From Vicia villosa (Eukaryota; Streptophyta; Magnoliopsida; Fabales; Fabaceae), in contig NC_081185.1 in the NCBI RefSeq assembly GCF_029867415.1, positions 47,252,766-47,316,765 of the forward strand: 64,000 nt of DNA, in the 5' to 3' direction. Positions 46,231 through 58,023 of this stretch are shown piece after piece (within the stretch, counting starts at the first letter, position 1; each line of letters opens with the position of its first letter). The position numbers and the translations under genes were made by a program. The notes under the pieces are model-generated. The model saw only the letters and a list, made by a program, of their open reading frames with translations. It was not told the origin of the DNA and did not search any database.

Positions 46231-47271
46231 GGTTAGATCATCTTCACTAGAGTCTTCATCAGAGATATATCTACCTGTTAAAGCCCTTACATGCTCGGCA
46301 GATTACTCTTCAAGACCACTTTCAGAATCCTCTTCAAACAAAGTTAGAGACAAACCCTTCTTCTTTATCTTAAGATATGTAGGACATTCAGTTTTAATAT
46401 GGCCAAAACCTTCACATTATGACACTGTATTCCCTTTCCTTGAGTGGACTTTTCTTCAACTCTTCTTCTTCCAAAATCATTTGACTTGTGGATGTCAGAT
46501 AAGTTGTTCTGGACATTTGATCTTGGATTCCTACCAATCTGCTTTATCACCCTGTTAAATTATCCTCCAAGCAATACTATAGCTTTGGTTATTCCTTCAT
46601 ATGTACCCAAATCACATTCCTCCTTTTCATCCACAGTGTTGGCTACAAAGGCTATGCTTTTGTTCTTCTTTTCAAATCTTTCAATGATGCTCAATTCAAA
46701 AGTCTGAAGAGATCCAATAAGCTCCTCCAATTTCAACTAGGAAGAGACCTGAGCATCTTTCTCACCAGTTTTCTTCTGGCATCTTTTCTCCAAATGCACA
46801 GAATGCATTAGTTATCTCAAGGATGCTCATATGAAAGTCATAAATACTCCCATCATCCTTCATTCTTAGATTTTCAAATTTGGTGGTGAGCAGCTGAAGT
46901 CTTGACATCTTCACTTTGGATGTGCCTTCATGAGTAGTTTTAAGAATTTCCCAGGCATCTTTAGCTACTTCACATGTGTTCACCAATCTGAAGATGTTCT
47001 TGTCGATTCCATTGAATATAGCATTCAAGGCTTTACACTTTCTAAGAGCTAGCTCATTCTCTTCTTTATTCCAATCTTCCTCAGGCTTTAACTCAAAGGT
47101 GGGTTGTTTATCTGGTTCCAGAATGACAGGATGTTTCCATCCTTTTAATACAGATTTCCATGCCTTGTTGTCCAAGGGTTTTAGGAAAGCCACCATACAT
47201 GGTTTCCAATAGTCATAATTGCTTCCATTTAGAACAGGTGGTCTTCTCATAAATCCGCCTTCCTAGTCCAT
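46231..47271 (-). pseudogene. gag: Copia gag N-terminal and central part (right fragment)
   Basis: On the - strand a start ATG at 47271-47269 is followed by a stop at codon 3 (47265-47263). Then comes a long readable stretch from 47250 to 46762: RRPPVLNGSNYDYWKPCMVA at the N-terminus, then a UBN2-type gag region with NAIFNGIDKNIFRLVNTCEV and TTHEGTSKVKMSRLQLLTTK. Downstream to 46231 the frame is broken several times, but remnants of a CEGFGHIKTECPTYLK zinc knuckle and an acidic tail are visible. Gag would have formed the particle; this copy cannot. It joins the fragment at 41341-41862 across the solo LTR. Confidence 0.82.
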
Positions 47272-47321
47272 AGCACCAGAAAGTAACTTACCTAGATCTC
47301 ACCCAGATACAAAGCAGGATG

Positions 47322-47336
47322 TCTGCTTTGATACCA
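47322..47336 (-). promoter_or_regulatory. Primer binding site of the - strand copia element
   Basis: The reverse complement TGGTATCAAAGCAGA resembles the initiator-Met-tRNA complement with one change (A for G at base 9 of TGGTATCAGAGC). Two bases separate it from the LTR. Confidence 0.75.
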
Positions 47337-47338
47337 AT

Positions 47339-48220
47339 TGAAATTCTGGTATCAGATATGTGATGTCGAAGGAGATGTCACAACACAAATATCTGAGAAC
47401 TAAACACTATGGAACAAGATAATCAACAGTAAAAACAATTAACAGAAAGTAAAAGACACAAAGAAGTGTTAACCCAGTTCGGTGTATAACAACACCTACT
47501 CTGGGGGCTACCAAGCCAGGGATAAGTCCACTAGATAGTATCAATTCATAGACCCTCAGCGATCTACTCACTTAATCACCACCCGTGCTATATTTCTACC
47601 TAAGACTCACCTAGGTATGAGGCCCTCCTTAAATTCCTTTAATCACAACCAGTGATAAACAACAAAATTAATCAATTGCAGAAGACACTCTTCAAAGACA
47701 CATAACCATCTCAACTAAAACACTCCAACTCTAATATCAAAACAATATAATAGTGGATTTCAAAAAAAAATAACCAAGGACTCAAAAACGTAAACACATG
47801 TATACATGAAAACACAGAACCCTTGATACACAAGCCACGACACAATTAGGATTAGTTGGTCTTTTATAGAGCAGCAAAAGCAGCACCATGCAAACACAGG
47901 CTTGGGCCAATCTTCAAATAGGGTTTTAGGATTCCACAATTATCTCCATGAATTCAGGACAAGATTACTCTAAGGTTATTGGAACAACATCATGAAAACT
48001 CCTCTTGAGTTTACGCAGAAAAACCACACAAATAGACACCTGATATAAAGTTAACCCTAAAACAAAAACTAACATACAGTTCAGGTTTAGCATATAATGT
48101 TAAGACATCTGCTTTGACGTTAAACTGCTAGGATCTTTTGCTAACATTTCAAAGCATTCTTCATAACATATTGTGAACAGAATGTTTTACCAAAATTGAT
48201 GCCAACACAGAACCAACACA
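47339..48220 (-). repeat. 5' LTR (882 bp) of the - strand copia element
   Basis: On the - strand it runs from TGTGTTGGTTCTGTGTTGG to ACCAGAATTTCA. A TATAAAAG candidate promoter is at 47861-47868 (- strand). The following five bases on the + strand (TCTTC, 48221-48225) are its expected target duplication; the partner lies outside the window. Confidence 0.78.
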
Positions 48221-49772
48221 TCTTCTCTTTAATCATTTTTATTTTCTCGATGGTTTTTTGTACAATTTATGGACTAAGTATTGTGCTCTTACCTGATTCA
48301 TACCAACATAGGGGTGTCATAAAGCTCCTCCCATACAAGGCTTCGAAAGGTTCCATTCCAATGCTGGAATGATAATTATTGTCATATGTGAGCTCAATCA
48401 GTGGCAGATGACTACCCCAAGATCCTCCCTACTCGAGCACACAAGCTCTTAAAAAATCTTATAACGATGGAATGGTCCTCTCTGTTTGGACATCCGTTTA
48501 TGAATGATAAGCAGAACTCAACTTCAAATTAGTACCCAACGCCTCTTGCAAAATCTTCCAAAATTCAAAAGTAAACCTCGGGTCTCTGTCAGATACTATA
48601 CTCATAGAAATACCGTGCAACTTCACTATAATTCTGATATAGATATCTGCTAGTTTTGTTAGCTGGAAACTAATATTAATCGGTATAAAGTACGCCGACT
48701 TAGTCAACCTGTCAACAATTACCCAAATGGAGTCAAAACCTCTTGCAGTATTTGGCAAACCAGTCACAAAATCCATCGAAATGCTATCCCATTTCCACTC
48801 TGGAATCTCCAACGGTTGCATCAACCCTGACGCTTTTTGATGTTCCACTTTCGACTTATGACAATCAGATAAGCATACACAAATCGAGCTATCTCCATTT
48901 TCATACCCGACCACGAGAATAATTTCTTAAGATCCTTATACATCTTCGTAGCTCCTGGATGGATACTTAAGCTACTCTGATGACTCTCTCCTAAGATCAA
49001 CTTCTTTAGCTTGTGATTATCCGGAACACAAATTATGCCCTGAAACCTCAACACGCCCAAGTCTTCCGTTTTAAAGTCACTTTGTGGATTGGACTCCCTT
49101 GCGGACATCAAATCCATTAACTTCACGTCAAGCTTCTGATTCTCTCTAATTTCAACAAGAAAATCATTGTTAATCTTTAACATACCCAACATCACATTGT
49201 TTGGAGTTACTTCACATACCATGCTTAAATCTCTAAATTGCTTAAGTAAATCTAGCTCTTTACTCATCAATGCTGACATATGAATAGTCTTCCTACTCAA
49301 TCCATCAGACACCACATTAGCCTTACCCGGATGATAATTCAAATTAAAATCATAATCATTTAGAAATTCCAACCACCTTCTCTATATCATATTCAACTCT
49401 TTCTGATGGAATAAATATTTCAGACTCTTGCGATCACTGAATACTTCGAACCTCGACCCGTAAAGGTAATACCTCTAAATCTCCAGTACAAAAACAACTA
49501 CACCTAACTCAAGATCACGTGTAGGATAATAATTTTCATGCACTTACATTTGTCATTAGGCATACGCCACGACCTTACAATCCTGCATTAACACCCCGCA
49601 TAATCCCATTTTAGACGCATCACAATACATAACAAAAGGTTCAAGTGGATTTGGTAAAATCAATATTGGTGTTGTAGTCAATCTCTTCTTCAATTCTCTG
49701 AAGCTTTCTTCACATAAAATATCCCATACAAAAGCTTTACCCTTTTAAGTCAACTGAGTCAAAGGAAGTGCT
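48221..49772 (-). pseudogene. pol: Gypsy RNase H end and integrase remnant
   Basis: On the - strand 49372-48821 reads the end of RNase H/connection (NYHPGKANVVSDGLSRK) and the integrase N-terminal zinc region (SIHPGATKMYKDLKKLFSW), whose cysteine pair is disrupted by a frameshift. From 48914 the core continues: HQKASGLMQPL, then MDFVTGLPNT with the first Asp and IVSDRDPRFT with the second. Beyond 48490 the frame shifts, but HLPLIELTYDNNYHSSIGM and FEALYGR remain readable to the break at 48221. Sequence near 49380-49770 is a decayed RNase H domain. Non-functional. Confidence 0.82.
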
Positions 49773-51682
49773 TGAAGGTGTGAAGAAAACACAAGAAATG
49801 GGGGTTTGAATTCGGTTTTTCATTCTTTGATAATTTCTCGTTTCTTAACATGATAATGTCATGTCATGCTTTCAGAAACGTTGCAAAAGAACAAACAGTA
49901 AATTAAAATCATAAGAGTAAAGAACACACGATATATCCTGGTTCACTTGAGAAATTCTCAAGCTAGTCCAGTCCATCCTTCAGAGGTGATTTCGCCTTGA
50001 ACTCAAGGTCTTAATCTACTATAACCAAACTGATTACAATTGCACGGGCAACCACCAGTGACTAACGTCCTTGCACGGGTAACCGCTGACGACTAACAAC
50101 CTTGCACGGGCAATCGCCGGTGACTAACAACCTTGCACGGGCAACCACCGGTGACAACCTTGCACGGGCCACAGCCGGTGACTAACAACCTTGCACGGGA
50201 AATCGCCGGTGACTAACAACCTTGAACGAGCAACTGCCGGTGACTAACAACCTCTAAGAATACCATCTTAGTATTCTCAAATCTTCTAACCTAACCGGTT
50301 CTTTGAGGAACAAACAGCTGTTTGTTTTCAAAAGGTTTGTTTACAATAAAGAACTTCTACACAAGCATATGTAAACTCAATTAAGTACATCATAAGATCT
50401 TAATACACACTAAGAATATTACATTGTATTGTAGCTTGATGTGTGGTCTTCTTTTCTTCAAGTAGCTTTTTCACGGGCGAATTCCTAAGGCACTTAGACT
50501 TCTTACGTCTTCTTCATAAGCTTCCGACAGCTTTGTTGATCTTGATGTTGCAGAGAGAAGAACGTCTTCGTCTTGATTCTTCAAAGAACTTTCTGGACAA
50601 CATCCCTTGTTCTTCAAACTTTAATAATCACCTCTGAGCACAATATTCAAATTGTGTGTTTTTAATTGAAGAGCTTAAATAATCATCTTATAATTGACAA
50701 CATGATGCAAAATCCATTTGCAGGCAGTTGTTCTTGTTTTTATTATACTGGTTGATGGTTTTCTTATATTCTGATAGAAACAACATCAACCACAACAAAG
50801 TATATGATCTTCTTCTTTTATAGCCAAAGAGAATAGAGTCGTTGAAGAATAACCTTTTAGGAACTGCTGACTGTAAAAAGAGTCGTTACACAATGATTTT
50901 TAGACTACTACTACCACGTCTATCCTTTTGACAAATCAAGCTGATGGAGAGGTAGTGGAATAAAGCTTTTATGTACTGTGTACTAATCATTGCTAAAAGT
51001 AACATTTGACTTCTCAGCTTCAGAGGCTTATGATGGTTGATGGTTGAAGCATAAGTAGAGTTGTTATACGTCTGTCTTCACATGATTAAGTCTTTAGTCT
51101 TCAGAACTTTTTCGCTCAGAACCTTGTCTTGGAGACTTTAGCACTTTTCTTTGAAATCTTATTCTTCAGAACTTCAAGTCTTCAGAGTCTTCAGACATTC
51201 GTCTTCAAAGTCTTCAAAACTATTTGTCTTCCGAAACTTGAGTCTTTAGAGCTTCAAGTCTTCAGAACCACGACTTCAGAGTCTTCAGCACTTGGTCTTT
51301 AAAATGGTTTCTTCAGACTTTGTATCAGAGTAATGACTTCAAATGCTTCTGAAGCTTTGCTACTGTTCATTAGTAATGATCTCAGGACAAAATCCATGAG
51401 ATCATTGCAACAACAATATCAGATATCTTTGGATCTTTTTTATTGTGATCAGATGCAAAACCATACTCACTTCTTTAATGAGATTGTGACTTTGTGTTAC
51501 ACATAGTAACTCGCATAGGATCTTCAGCGCACATCTTGAAGGTGTTTGTTTGATCTGATAACTTCGATAGACTTAGTCTTGCACAGAAACACCCATAAGA
51601 AACAAAATAGATCTTTCACAAATACTCCATTGTTATCATCAAAACTCAGAGATATATTGCAGAAGAAAATCTTGTTCTTACA
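49773..51682 (-). repeat. Solo LTR of a SIRE-like copia family (1910 bp) inserted in gypsy RT
   Basis: On the - strand it starts TGTAAGAACAAGATTTTCTT and soon has GTTTTGATGATAACAA, as in the SIRE LTR at 6286; it ends CACACCTTCA. The gypsy RT reading (GFSNLAL, then LPLTQLT) resumes across it, so it is a solo LTR. The flanking five-base duplication is not convincing and has probably decayed. A TATAAAAG candidate promoter lies at 50815-50822 (- strand). GTCTTCAGA words are dense at 51100-51320. Confidence 0.8.
50039..50250 (-). repeat. ~31 bp minisatellite, seven units, inside the solo LTR
   Basis: Units read CTTGCACGGGCAACCGCCGG plus TGACTAACAAC with point changes; one unit is seven bases shorter. 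It lies near the LTR's 3' end in element sense. Confidence 0.9.
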
Positions 51683-52679
51683 AGGCCAAATTAGAAAACC
51701 CTTCAATAAATCTACAATAGTAACCTGCCAAACCTAAGAAACTTCTGATCTTCGTCACTGACTTCGGAGGTTCCCATTGCAGAACAACACTTACTATAGA
51801 TGGATCTACTGTGACGCCATCCATAGAAATGACATGAATCATACAACTCACATCCTGCAACCAGAACTAGCATTTTGACAACTTTGCAAACTATTTGTTT
51901 TCCTTCAATACCTGGAATAAAATTCTCAAATGTCATGCATGTTCTTCATCTGACTTTGAATAAATAAAAATGTCGTCAATGAAAACTACAACAAACTGAT
52001 CCAAATAATTATGAAAGATGCGAATCATGTATTTGATAAATATGCCCGACACATTAGACACTCCAAAAGGCATCATTGAATATTTGTAATGTCCGTATTG
52101 AGTCCGAAAAGCTATCGTATGAATATCGTCTTCCTTAACTCAAATCTGGTGATAACCCGATCTCAAGTCAATCTTACTAAATACTCACGCCCCACAAGTT
52201 GATCTATCAAATCATCAATCCTCGGAAGTGGATACATATTTTTTATGGTTACCTTATTCAATTGACGATAATCAATGAAGAGTCGCAAGCTATCGTCCTT
52301 CTTCTTAACCAACAACACTGGAGCTCCCCACGGTGACACACTAGGTCTAATAAACTTCTTATCGAGTAACTCTCCCAATTCCGAGTTCAGTTCTGCTAAC
52401 TCTGACGCCGACATCCTATACGGTTCCATAGATATTGGTCGGGTACCAGGAATAAGATCAACTATAAATTCAATATATCGCTTCAGAGGTAATTCAAAAA
52501 TATCACTCGGAAAAACTTCTTGAAATTCGCACACTACATGCAATTCATTAATAACAGATAGTGAGGCAAACATCGCGAACACTTTGGCTTGATCTTCCAA
52601 CAATGCTCTCAATTCTTTGGTGGTTAAATAATCAACCAACTCCTCCTCTTCTGGAGTAACAAACAACAATGTCTTGGCG
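51683..52679 (-). pseudogene. pol: Gypsy reverse transcriptase remnant
   Basis: On the - strand 52669-52163 reads the region between protease and RT plus the RT N-terminus: [54 protein letters not shown] and [20 protein letters not shown]. The catalytic FIDD, the gypsy form of the RT metal-binding motif, is at 51972-51983. 51860-51678 continues with PKSVTKIRSFLGLAGYYCRF. At least two frame changes and a stop separate these pieces, so it is not translatable. The solo LTR at 49773-51682 follows directly. Confidence 0.85.
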
Positions 52680-53481
52680 TATCAGTTGATATACACACAG
52701 TTGAACTCTAGCCAGTTCATCCCCAAAATAATATCCAGCTCATTGAGTGGTAGACAGATCAAATCCACTCTGAAATATTTACCAAGAATTGATAAAGGAC
52801 AATTCAAGCACACTAAGGAAATGGTCATTGATCCCGTAGAAGGAGTATCAATCACCATCCCTCTACTCAAAGTAGATGGGACAAGTCCCAACCTCTTCAC
52901 ACATTCAACAGAAATAAACGAGTGTTTTGCACCCGTGTCAATAATCACAATCAAAGGAGTATCATAAATATAACAAATACCTTGGATCAAACGATATGCA
53001 CTAGTAGGCTCAGAACCTGCCAATGCAAACACTTTCCCATATGTCTGAGACATATTTGGCTTTTGACAGTTGGTGCTGATGTGACCCTGCTCTCCACAAC
53101 TATAACAAGTAGGCATGTAAGTCCTACAATCTGCCACAACTTGACTCGGTCGCCCTTTTTTGAAACATTTCTTGACATCAGACTGACATTCATTAGCACG
53201 GTGACCCATGCCACCACACCAGAAACATTTGATAGGATTTAGAAGAAGACCTTCCCCACTTGGATTCTTGTTGTCAACCGCATTTTGTTTTCCCTTATCA
53301 ACAGGAGCATCGTAAGGCTTCTTATGATTCATATGTTGTTTACCTCTTTTCTTACTCAAACTCCTATAGTTAGCCGAATGAGCCTTGCTGTCCTCTTCAT
53401 AAATTCTATAGTTGTTCACCAACTCTAGAAACTTGCGAATCTGTTGATACCCTATATATCGCTTGATATCTGGATGTAGTC
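52680..53481 (-). pseudogene. gag-pol: Gypsy gag C-terminus and protease
   Basis: The - strand frame 53422-52682 has a first zinc knuckle CFWCGGMGHRANEC, a second that has lost its middle Cys and His (CFKKGRPSQVVADC), and a third CYSCGEQGHISTNC. Protease follows with IIDTGAKHSFIS and LNELDIILGMNWL. Upstream, DIKRYIGYQQIRKFLELVNN connects across the solo LTR at 53482-56133 to the N-terminal gag. A stop after protease (before 52679) separates it from RT. Compared with the relative at 62227, where all three knuckles are intact, this copy is decayed. Confidence 0.85.
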
Positions 53482-54811
53482 TCTAACACCCCCAATTCTA
53501 TACTAAACAAATAAGGCATACATTTTCATAAATAAGAGTAAAGAAGCATGCATCTCACGAGGGCGTTACACATATTTCAAAATAAAACAACATTTTATCT
53601 TTAAACATGCAATGGTCATTTCCAAATAACACGAGATTTAAACAACATGCAAAACCACAACGGAATAATCATCTCATCAAATAAATGGTAAAATCAGATT
53701 ATTCCCATACATCATCCACCATGTCTCAACATCTCGGCTCAAGGACACTCATCAACAAAATAACATAATCAAATACGGAATACAATATGAGTAAACAAAT
53801 ATCTCATAACATCGAGCCATAAAAATATAAACCCAAATCCCATGTGTTACATATGACCAGAGCACAAATAACTACTTAGTCACGACACTCTACAAGAGAT
53901 CTAAATCTCTAAGCTAAGCCTCATTCGAAGCACCACTATCCTTGAAAACCTGCACGTTACCAACAAAGGATAACATTCAAACAGAAGAGTGAGAATTCAA
54001 ATTACTATAGAAAACATAATAATGGGAAATGCAAACATAAATGAGCATACATTTCACAATTCATCACTCTCCTCAAAATAACAATCCATATATAATATAT
54101 TAAGATTCCCATGTCCATGCCATACTACTTAGCTCATTCAATTCTAAGCGATCAAACATGATTCACATATCCACATATATCATTAGTACATATAAATTCA
54201 CATCTACATAACATATGTTCCAATCACATATATCAAATTCATAATCCAACAACCATTCATATTAAATGAATCACCAAATCCACATATATGCATATCCACA
54301 ACATCATTCCACACAATTCATATCACATAAATCACACCAACAATAACATTTCACAGCGACACGGGCGACTCAAGTGTGACTCAATGCGATATGCATGTGG
54401 ATCCCATTTGTTATCATTTCCGGTCACACCGATTGTATTTCCTCTATAAACTAGATAACCACCTCAAAAGCCTCATTCCATGTTAAGCTTTCAAATCTCA
54501 TTCGACGCTAGATTTGGGACAAGTAAATAACCTTCGCGAGATTACCCAACATTGTCACTTCCAAAGACTCATGCTTGTGTACGTGTGTAACAAAACAAGA
54601 CTCATGCATTTAAGACGATCTCTCTATCTCTTAAACTACACAATCATATCTTTCCAACTTTGCACAACATTACACAACATGATTTCACTTCCAAATAATG
54701 CATCACTTAACATACATCAATCAATCACGCATTCAAGTCTAGCATTAACATTTATTCAACCCACATCTCGATACATACACATTTAAATGATCACTATCAA
54801 CAAGACACATT

Positions 54812-54814
<3 letters not shown>

Positions 54815-54858
<44 letters not shown>
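54815..54858. repeat. (AT)22 microsatellite
   Basis: Uninterrupted AT dinucleotides, 44 bp, inside the Tekay-like solo LTR. Likely length-polymorphic. Confidence 0.98.
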
Positions 54859-54861
<3 letters not shown>

Positions 54862-55266
54862 TTCCAACATATCATGGATATCAAATCACTTAACACATAT
54901 ATGAATATTAGCCACAAGTCATTAATTCATAACGCACACATAAGTAATCACGTGTTATCCATATATTAACATAAAATTTAAACTATTCCACATCAACTAG
55001 TATTTAGCAAATCAATTACATAATCCATTACAATAACATCACATAATGCATCCATGAACATTGATCATACACAATTCATCCATAACATACACATATAATT
55101 ACATGTTATTCTCAATTAACATCATAATTAAATTAAACAATTGCCAACAAATCCTACTCTATCATATAGACAATTATTTAAGCTTCGATATGCTTCAAAT
55201 GACATATAAAAAAGAGTTACGGATCAAAAGATACAACATTTCAAAGTTTGGAAAAAGTTCCATACA

Positions 55267-55470
55267 GCAGTGTCCGCTTAGCGTCCTTCAAGCGAGCTTA
55301 TGGAAATAAAAATTCAACAACCCCTCTTCAAGCGGTGATAGGCAAAAGCGAAATACGAACCTAGCTGCACTTAGCGGGCTGGCCTTGCTTAGCGAGTCTT
55401 CTTTATTTTTCAAAAACAAACAGCATCCGCTTAGCGGGCTCACGTCCGCTTAGCAGACGTGCGATTATGC
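55267..55470 (-). repeat. GC-rich word cluster (CGCTTAGCGGGCT type) in the solo LTR
   Basis: CGCTTAGCG, GCTTAGCGGGCT and CCGCTTAGCAGACG variants recur about seven times, partly in pairs. Surroundings are strongly AT-rich. The position matches the clusters in the other Tekay-like LTRs. Confidence 0.78.
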
Positions 55471-56133
55471 AGAAAAATAACAGCAAACACAGAATTGCGA
55501 AATCAGACACCCACCACTCCAAATCACTTCCAAACATCAATAAACATCAAATACAACAGGTGTTTATCATTATTAAACAACATTCATCATCAAAGTCATG
55601 TTTAATCATACAAATTCATAGAAATTAGCATAAACCCTAACTTTTCTATATTTTCATGAAATGGAAAAGATGAAGAGAATACATACACAACACATTACCC
55701 AATCATATAATCTATAAGAACTTGGATTCTAACCCTTACCTCTAGTTCAAATCCACCCTCTTGATGAAAATCTACAAATCCTCTCTTCTCTTCTCTTCTC
55801 TGTTCTATTCTTTTCTCTTTCTCTTTTTCCTCTTTCTCCAAAATGAATGTTATGAAACAACTCTCTAAAACCCTAACTCTCTTACTATCCCTCTTTTCTT
55901 ATTTGGGCTTAACTCACAATCTTTCTAGTATCATAATTATAACACTTAGGCCCAATTTGTTATATCATTCTAATAACTCAATTAACCTAAATAGCACAAT
56001 TACATACATAATCAAATATTCAAATGATTATTATATCACATAATAACTAAATAAATAAATAATTATTAAAAACACCGAATAATATAATTACTAATATAAT
56101 TAATAAAAATACTAATAAAACTGGACTGTTACA

Positions 56134-56661
56134 TAGACCATTCTCAAACCTAATACACTTAGAGAATTCAGCAGTTTCAGCATTGTAATGCGGGTAGAAC
56201 TTCACAAGTTCCACAAACTTAGCAGCATATTCAATGACCATTGAGTTCCCTTGTTTTCTCTCAAGGAACTCAATCTCCTTCTTCCTGTAAACATCTTTCA
56301 AAAATTATTTTCTCAAAAATTCCCTACTAAGCAAAACCCAAGTAACAACTTCACCTGATGTGTCCAATCTCTGACGGGTGCTCAGAAACCAGTCATCAGC
56401 GTCCCCATCCAGCATATGAGTACCGTAACGTACCTTCTGCACGTTGGAGCAATCCATCACTCAAAAGGTTCTTTAAATCTCCTTAAGCCAAACTTGTGTT
56501 CCATCACGATCATACTTACCCCCGAACATAGGCGGATTTTCCCACTGAAACATCCCTAAGTTATAGGATTCTTCATTTCCCCTAATATTAGGCTGATTCT
56601 GCACAGCCTGAGAAACAACCTACAAAGCAGCAACAATCACAACATCGTTCCTTCCAGCCAT
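56134..56661 (-). pseudogene. gag: Gypsy gag N-terminal part
   Basis: On the - strand an ATG at 56661-56659 (MAGRNDVVIVAAL) lies about 100 bases after the primer site. The reading includes NPPMFGGKYD, VRYGTHML and DADDWF, with stops in between, then [20 protein letters not shown] and FSKCIRFENGL. This is the retrotransposon gag family (capsid-like) seen intact at 62227, where the equivalents are [16 protein letters not shown] and KFVELARYY. It is interrupted by the solo LTR at 56133. Confidence 0.83.
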
Positions 56662-56764
56662 CTTCTGTTTCACATCACAAACATCAACAATGGTTATAAG
56701 TTACTACAGATAGTATACCACTGTCACACAAGACTGACTCGACAACTTTGCTTGATGGACCGAC

Positions 56765-56778
56765 CTTCTCTGATACCA
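56765..56778 (-). promoter_or_regulatory. Primer binding site of the - strand Tekay-like element
   Basis: The reverse complement TGGTATCAGAGAAG resembles the initiator-Met-tRNA complement, two bases from the LTR end. Confidence 0.8.
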
Positions 56779-57795
56779 ATTATAACACCCTACTTTCCCC
56801 ATAAATTAATTATAAAATAAAAAGTTATTTTTACAAATTAATCAGAGTTCACACAAATAAGAATGTCACATATCATAAAAACTCACGAAGTCTCAAGTCA
56901 CTTCATCCTTTAATTTTCAGTATTTAAATCATATAGCGGAAGTTCAAAAATAAATTACTTTGATGGCTCTAAGGCCTTAACAAAATAAAAACACCAACTT
57001 GTGGTTTAACATCATCAAAATTTAAGATACATAACAAAACAAAATGATCATCACAAAACAATTAAAAATCCCAGGATCCTAGTGTTACGTATCAGAGAAA
57101 CTCCTAAGACTTGACCGAGCAACACAAGCTCCATGCTCTACTCTGAACTATTTGTACTTCCAAAGAGGCACAAACACAACAACATAAAACGGCATGAAAA
57201 TTCCATTCAAATAAAACTCAGTGAATATCACATGTTAAGGAGTAGTATTCACAATCAATACAACAATCACATTTACAACCAAATCACATAACAATATCCC
57301 ACACATTCATGATACACAATTCCAATTTCAATTATGTATGCAAGTGACTCACCCATTGTTATACCCCAAATCTGACGCACTAAGACTTGTACTTCCTTAT
57401 TTATTTTCATTGGCACATCATTTAAAATACGTATATAAGTGTGATCAAGATTATAAAATGGATGTATACTTCAATTTAATCTCTTAGGCTTAGCATCCAT
57501 AAGATGTGAGGTTATTAGGTTCTATTGATAAAATAGGGTATACATTAAGTAAAAGTGTGTATTTAATTGGGCTTATTATTCATAAAATATGAGGACCTAT
57601 TTCAAAATTCAAAATTAATTTTATACTTGGGTTTCATAAACTTTCTTGGTTTATTTACAATATTTTGGATTTTGTAATTAGTTCTATTTAAAAACACAAT
57701 AGTTTACTCTTAAATTATTTATATTTTAATAAATCGAAAATATTTGCCTATGCTTCATACACTTTCAATTAGCTTTTTTTTTTGAAATAAATAAC

Positions 57796-57878
57796 ATAGC
57801 ACAATTGTTAAGGAAGCAAGGTTTGCAAACAAAAGGTCACGCGTTTGAATCTTGCTTGGTGCACTTTTGTTATTTTTT
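57796..57878 (+). other. tRNA-like module in the small Ogre/Tat-like solo LTR
   Basis: An A-box-like TAGCACAATTGTTAAGGAAG (57796-57815), a B-box-like GCGTTTGAATC (57841-57851) and a T-run at 57873-57878 lie in sense. Same layout as the other three, with weaker box matches. Confidence 0.55.
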
Positions 57879-58014
57879 GGCTATTTTTCTTAAACCCTCT
57901 TGCACCTGGACACAAGTATGTCCAGGTTCGTAATCTTGGTGACCAAGATAGTTTTTTAGACTTTTTGTTATTGGGTTATTTTCTTTTTAGGATTTTTAAC
58001 CTAATTTCCAACCT

Positions 58015-58023
58015 TATAAATAG
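58015..58023 (+). promoter_or_regulatory. Candidate TATA box of the solo LTR
   Basis: TATAAATAG lies about 660 bp into the LTR and about 160 bp downstream of the tRNA-like module; it is a good plant TATA match. Confidence 0.6.

Larger units (their letters stand above)
40418..48220 (-). mobile_element. Degenerate Ty1/copia element, 3' part missing from window
   Basis: On the - strand, a 5' LTR (47339-48220), primer site (47322-47336), gag fragments, protease and a partial RT can be read in order. The element is interrupted by an Ogre-like solo LTR (41863-46230) within gag and stops at the end of the gypsy 3' LTR at 40417. Its remaining pol and 3' LTR would therefore lie upstream of the window. 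Stops, frameshifts and an internal deletion mark it as old. Confidence 0.8.
53482..56133 (-). repeat. Solo LTR of a Tekay-like gypsy family (2652 bp) inserted in gag
   Basis: On the - strand it runs from TGTAACAGTCCAG to GGGGGTGTTAGA (end mutated from TGTTACA). Flanks TAGTC (53477-53481) and TAGAC (56134-56138) are a target duplication with one mismatch, and gag reads through from FENGL on the right to HPDIKRYIGY on the left. It contains an (AT)n microsatellite, a GC-rich word cluster and an AGGTAAG motif. Confidence 0.87.

Noticed and set aside
49768..51687. Clear target duplication for the SIRE-like solo LTR
   Set aside because: Flanks GTGCT and AGGCC on the + strand do not match well; insertion is inferred from the interrupted gypsy reading instead.
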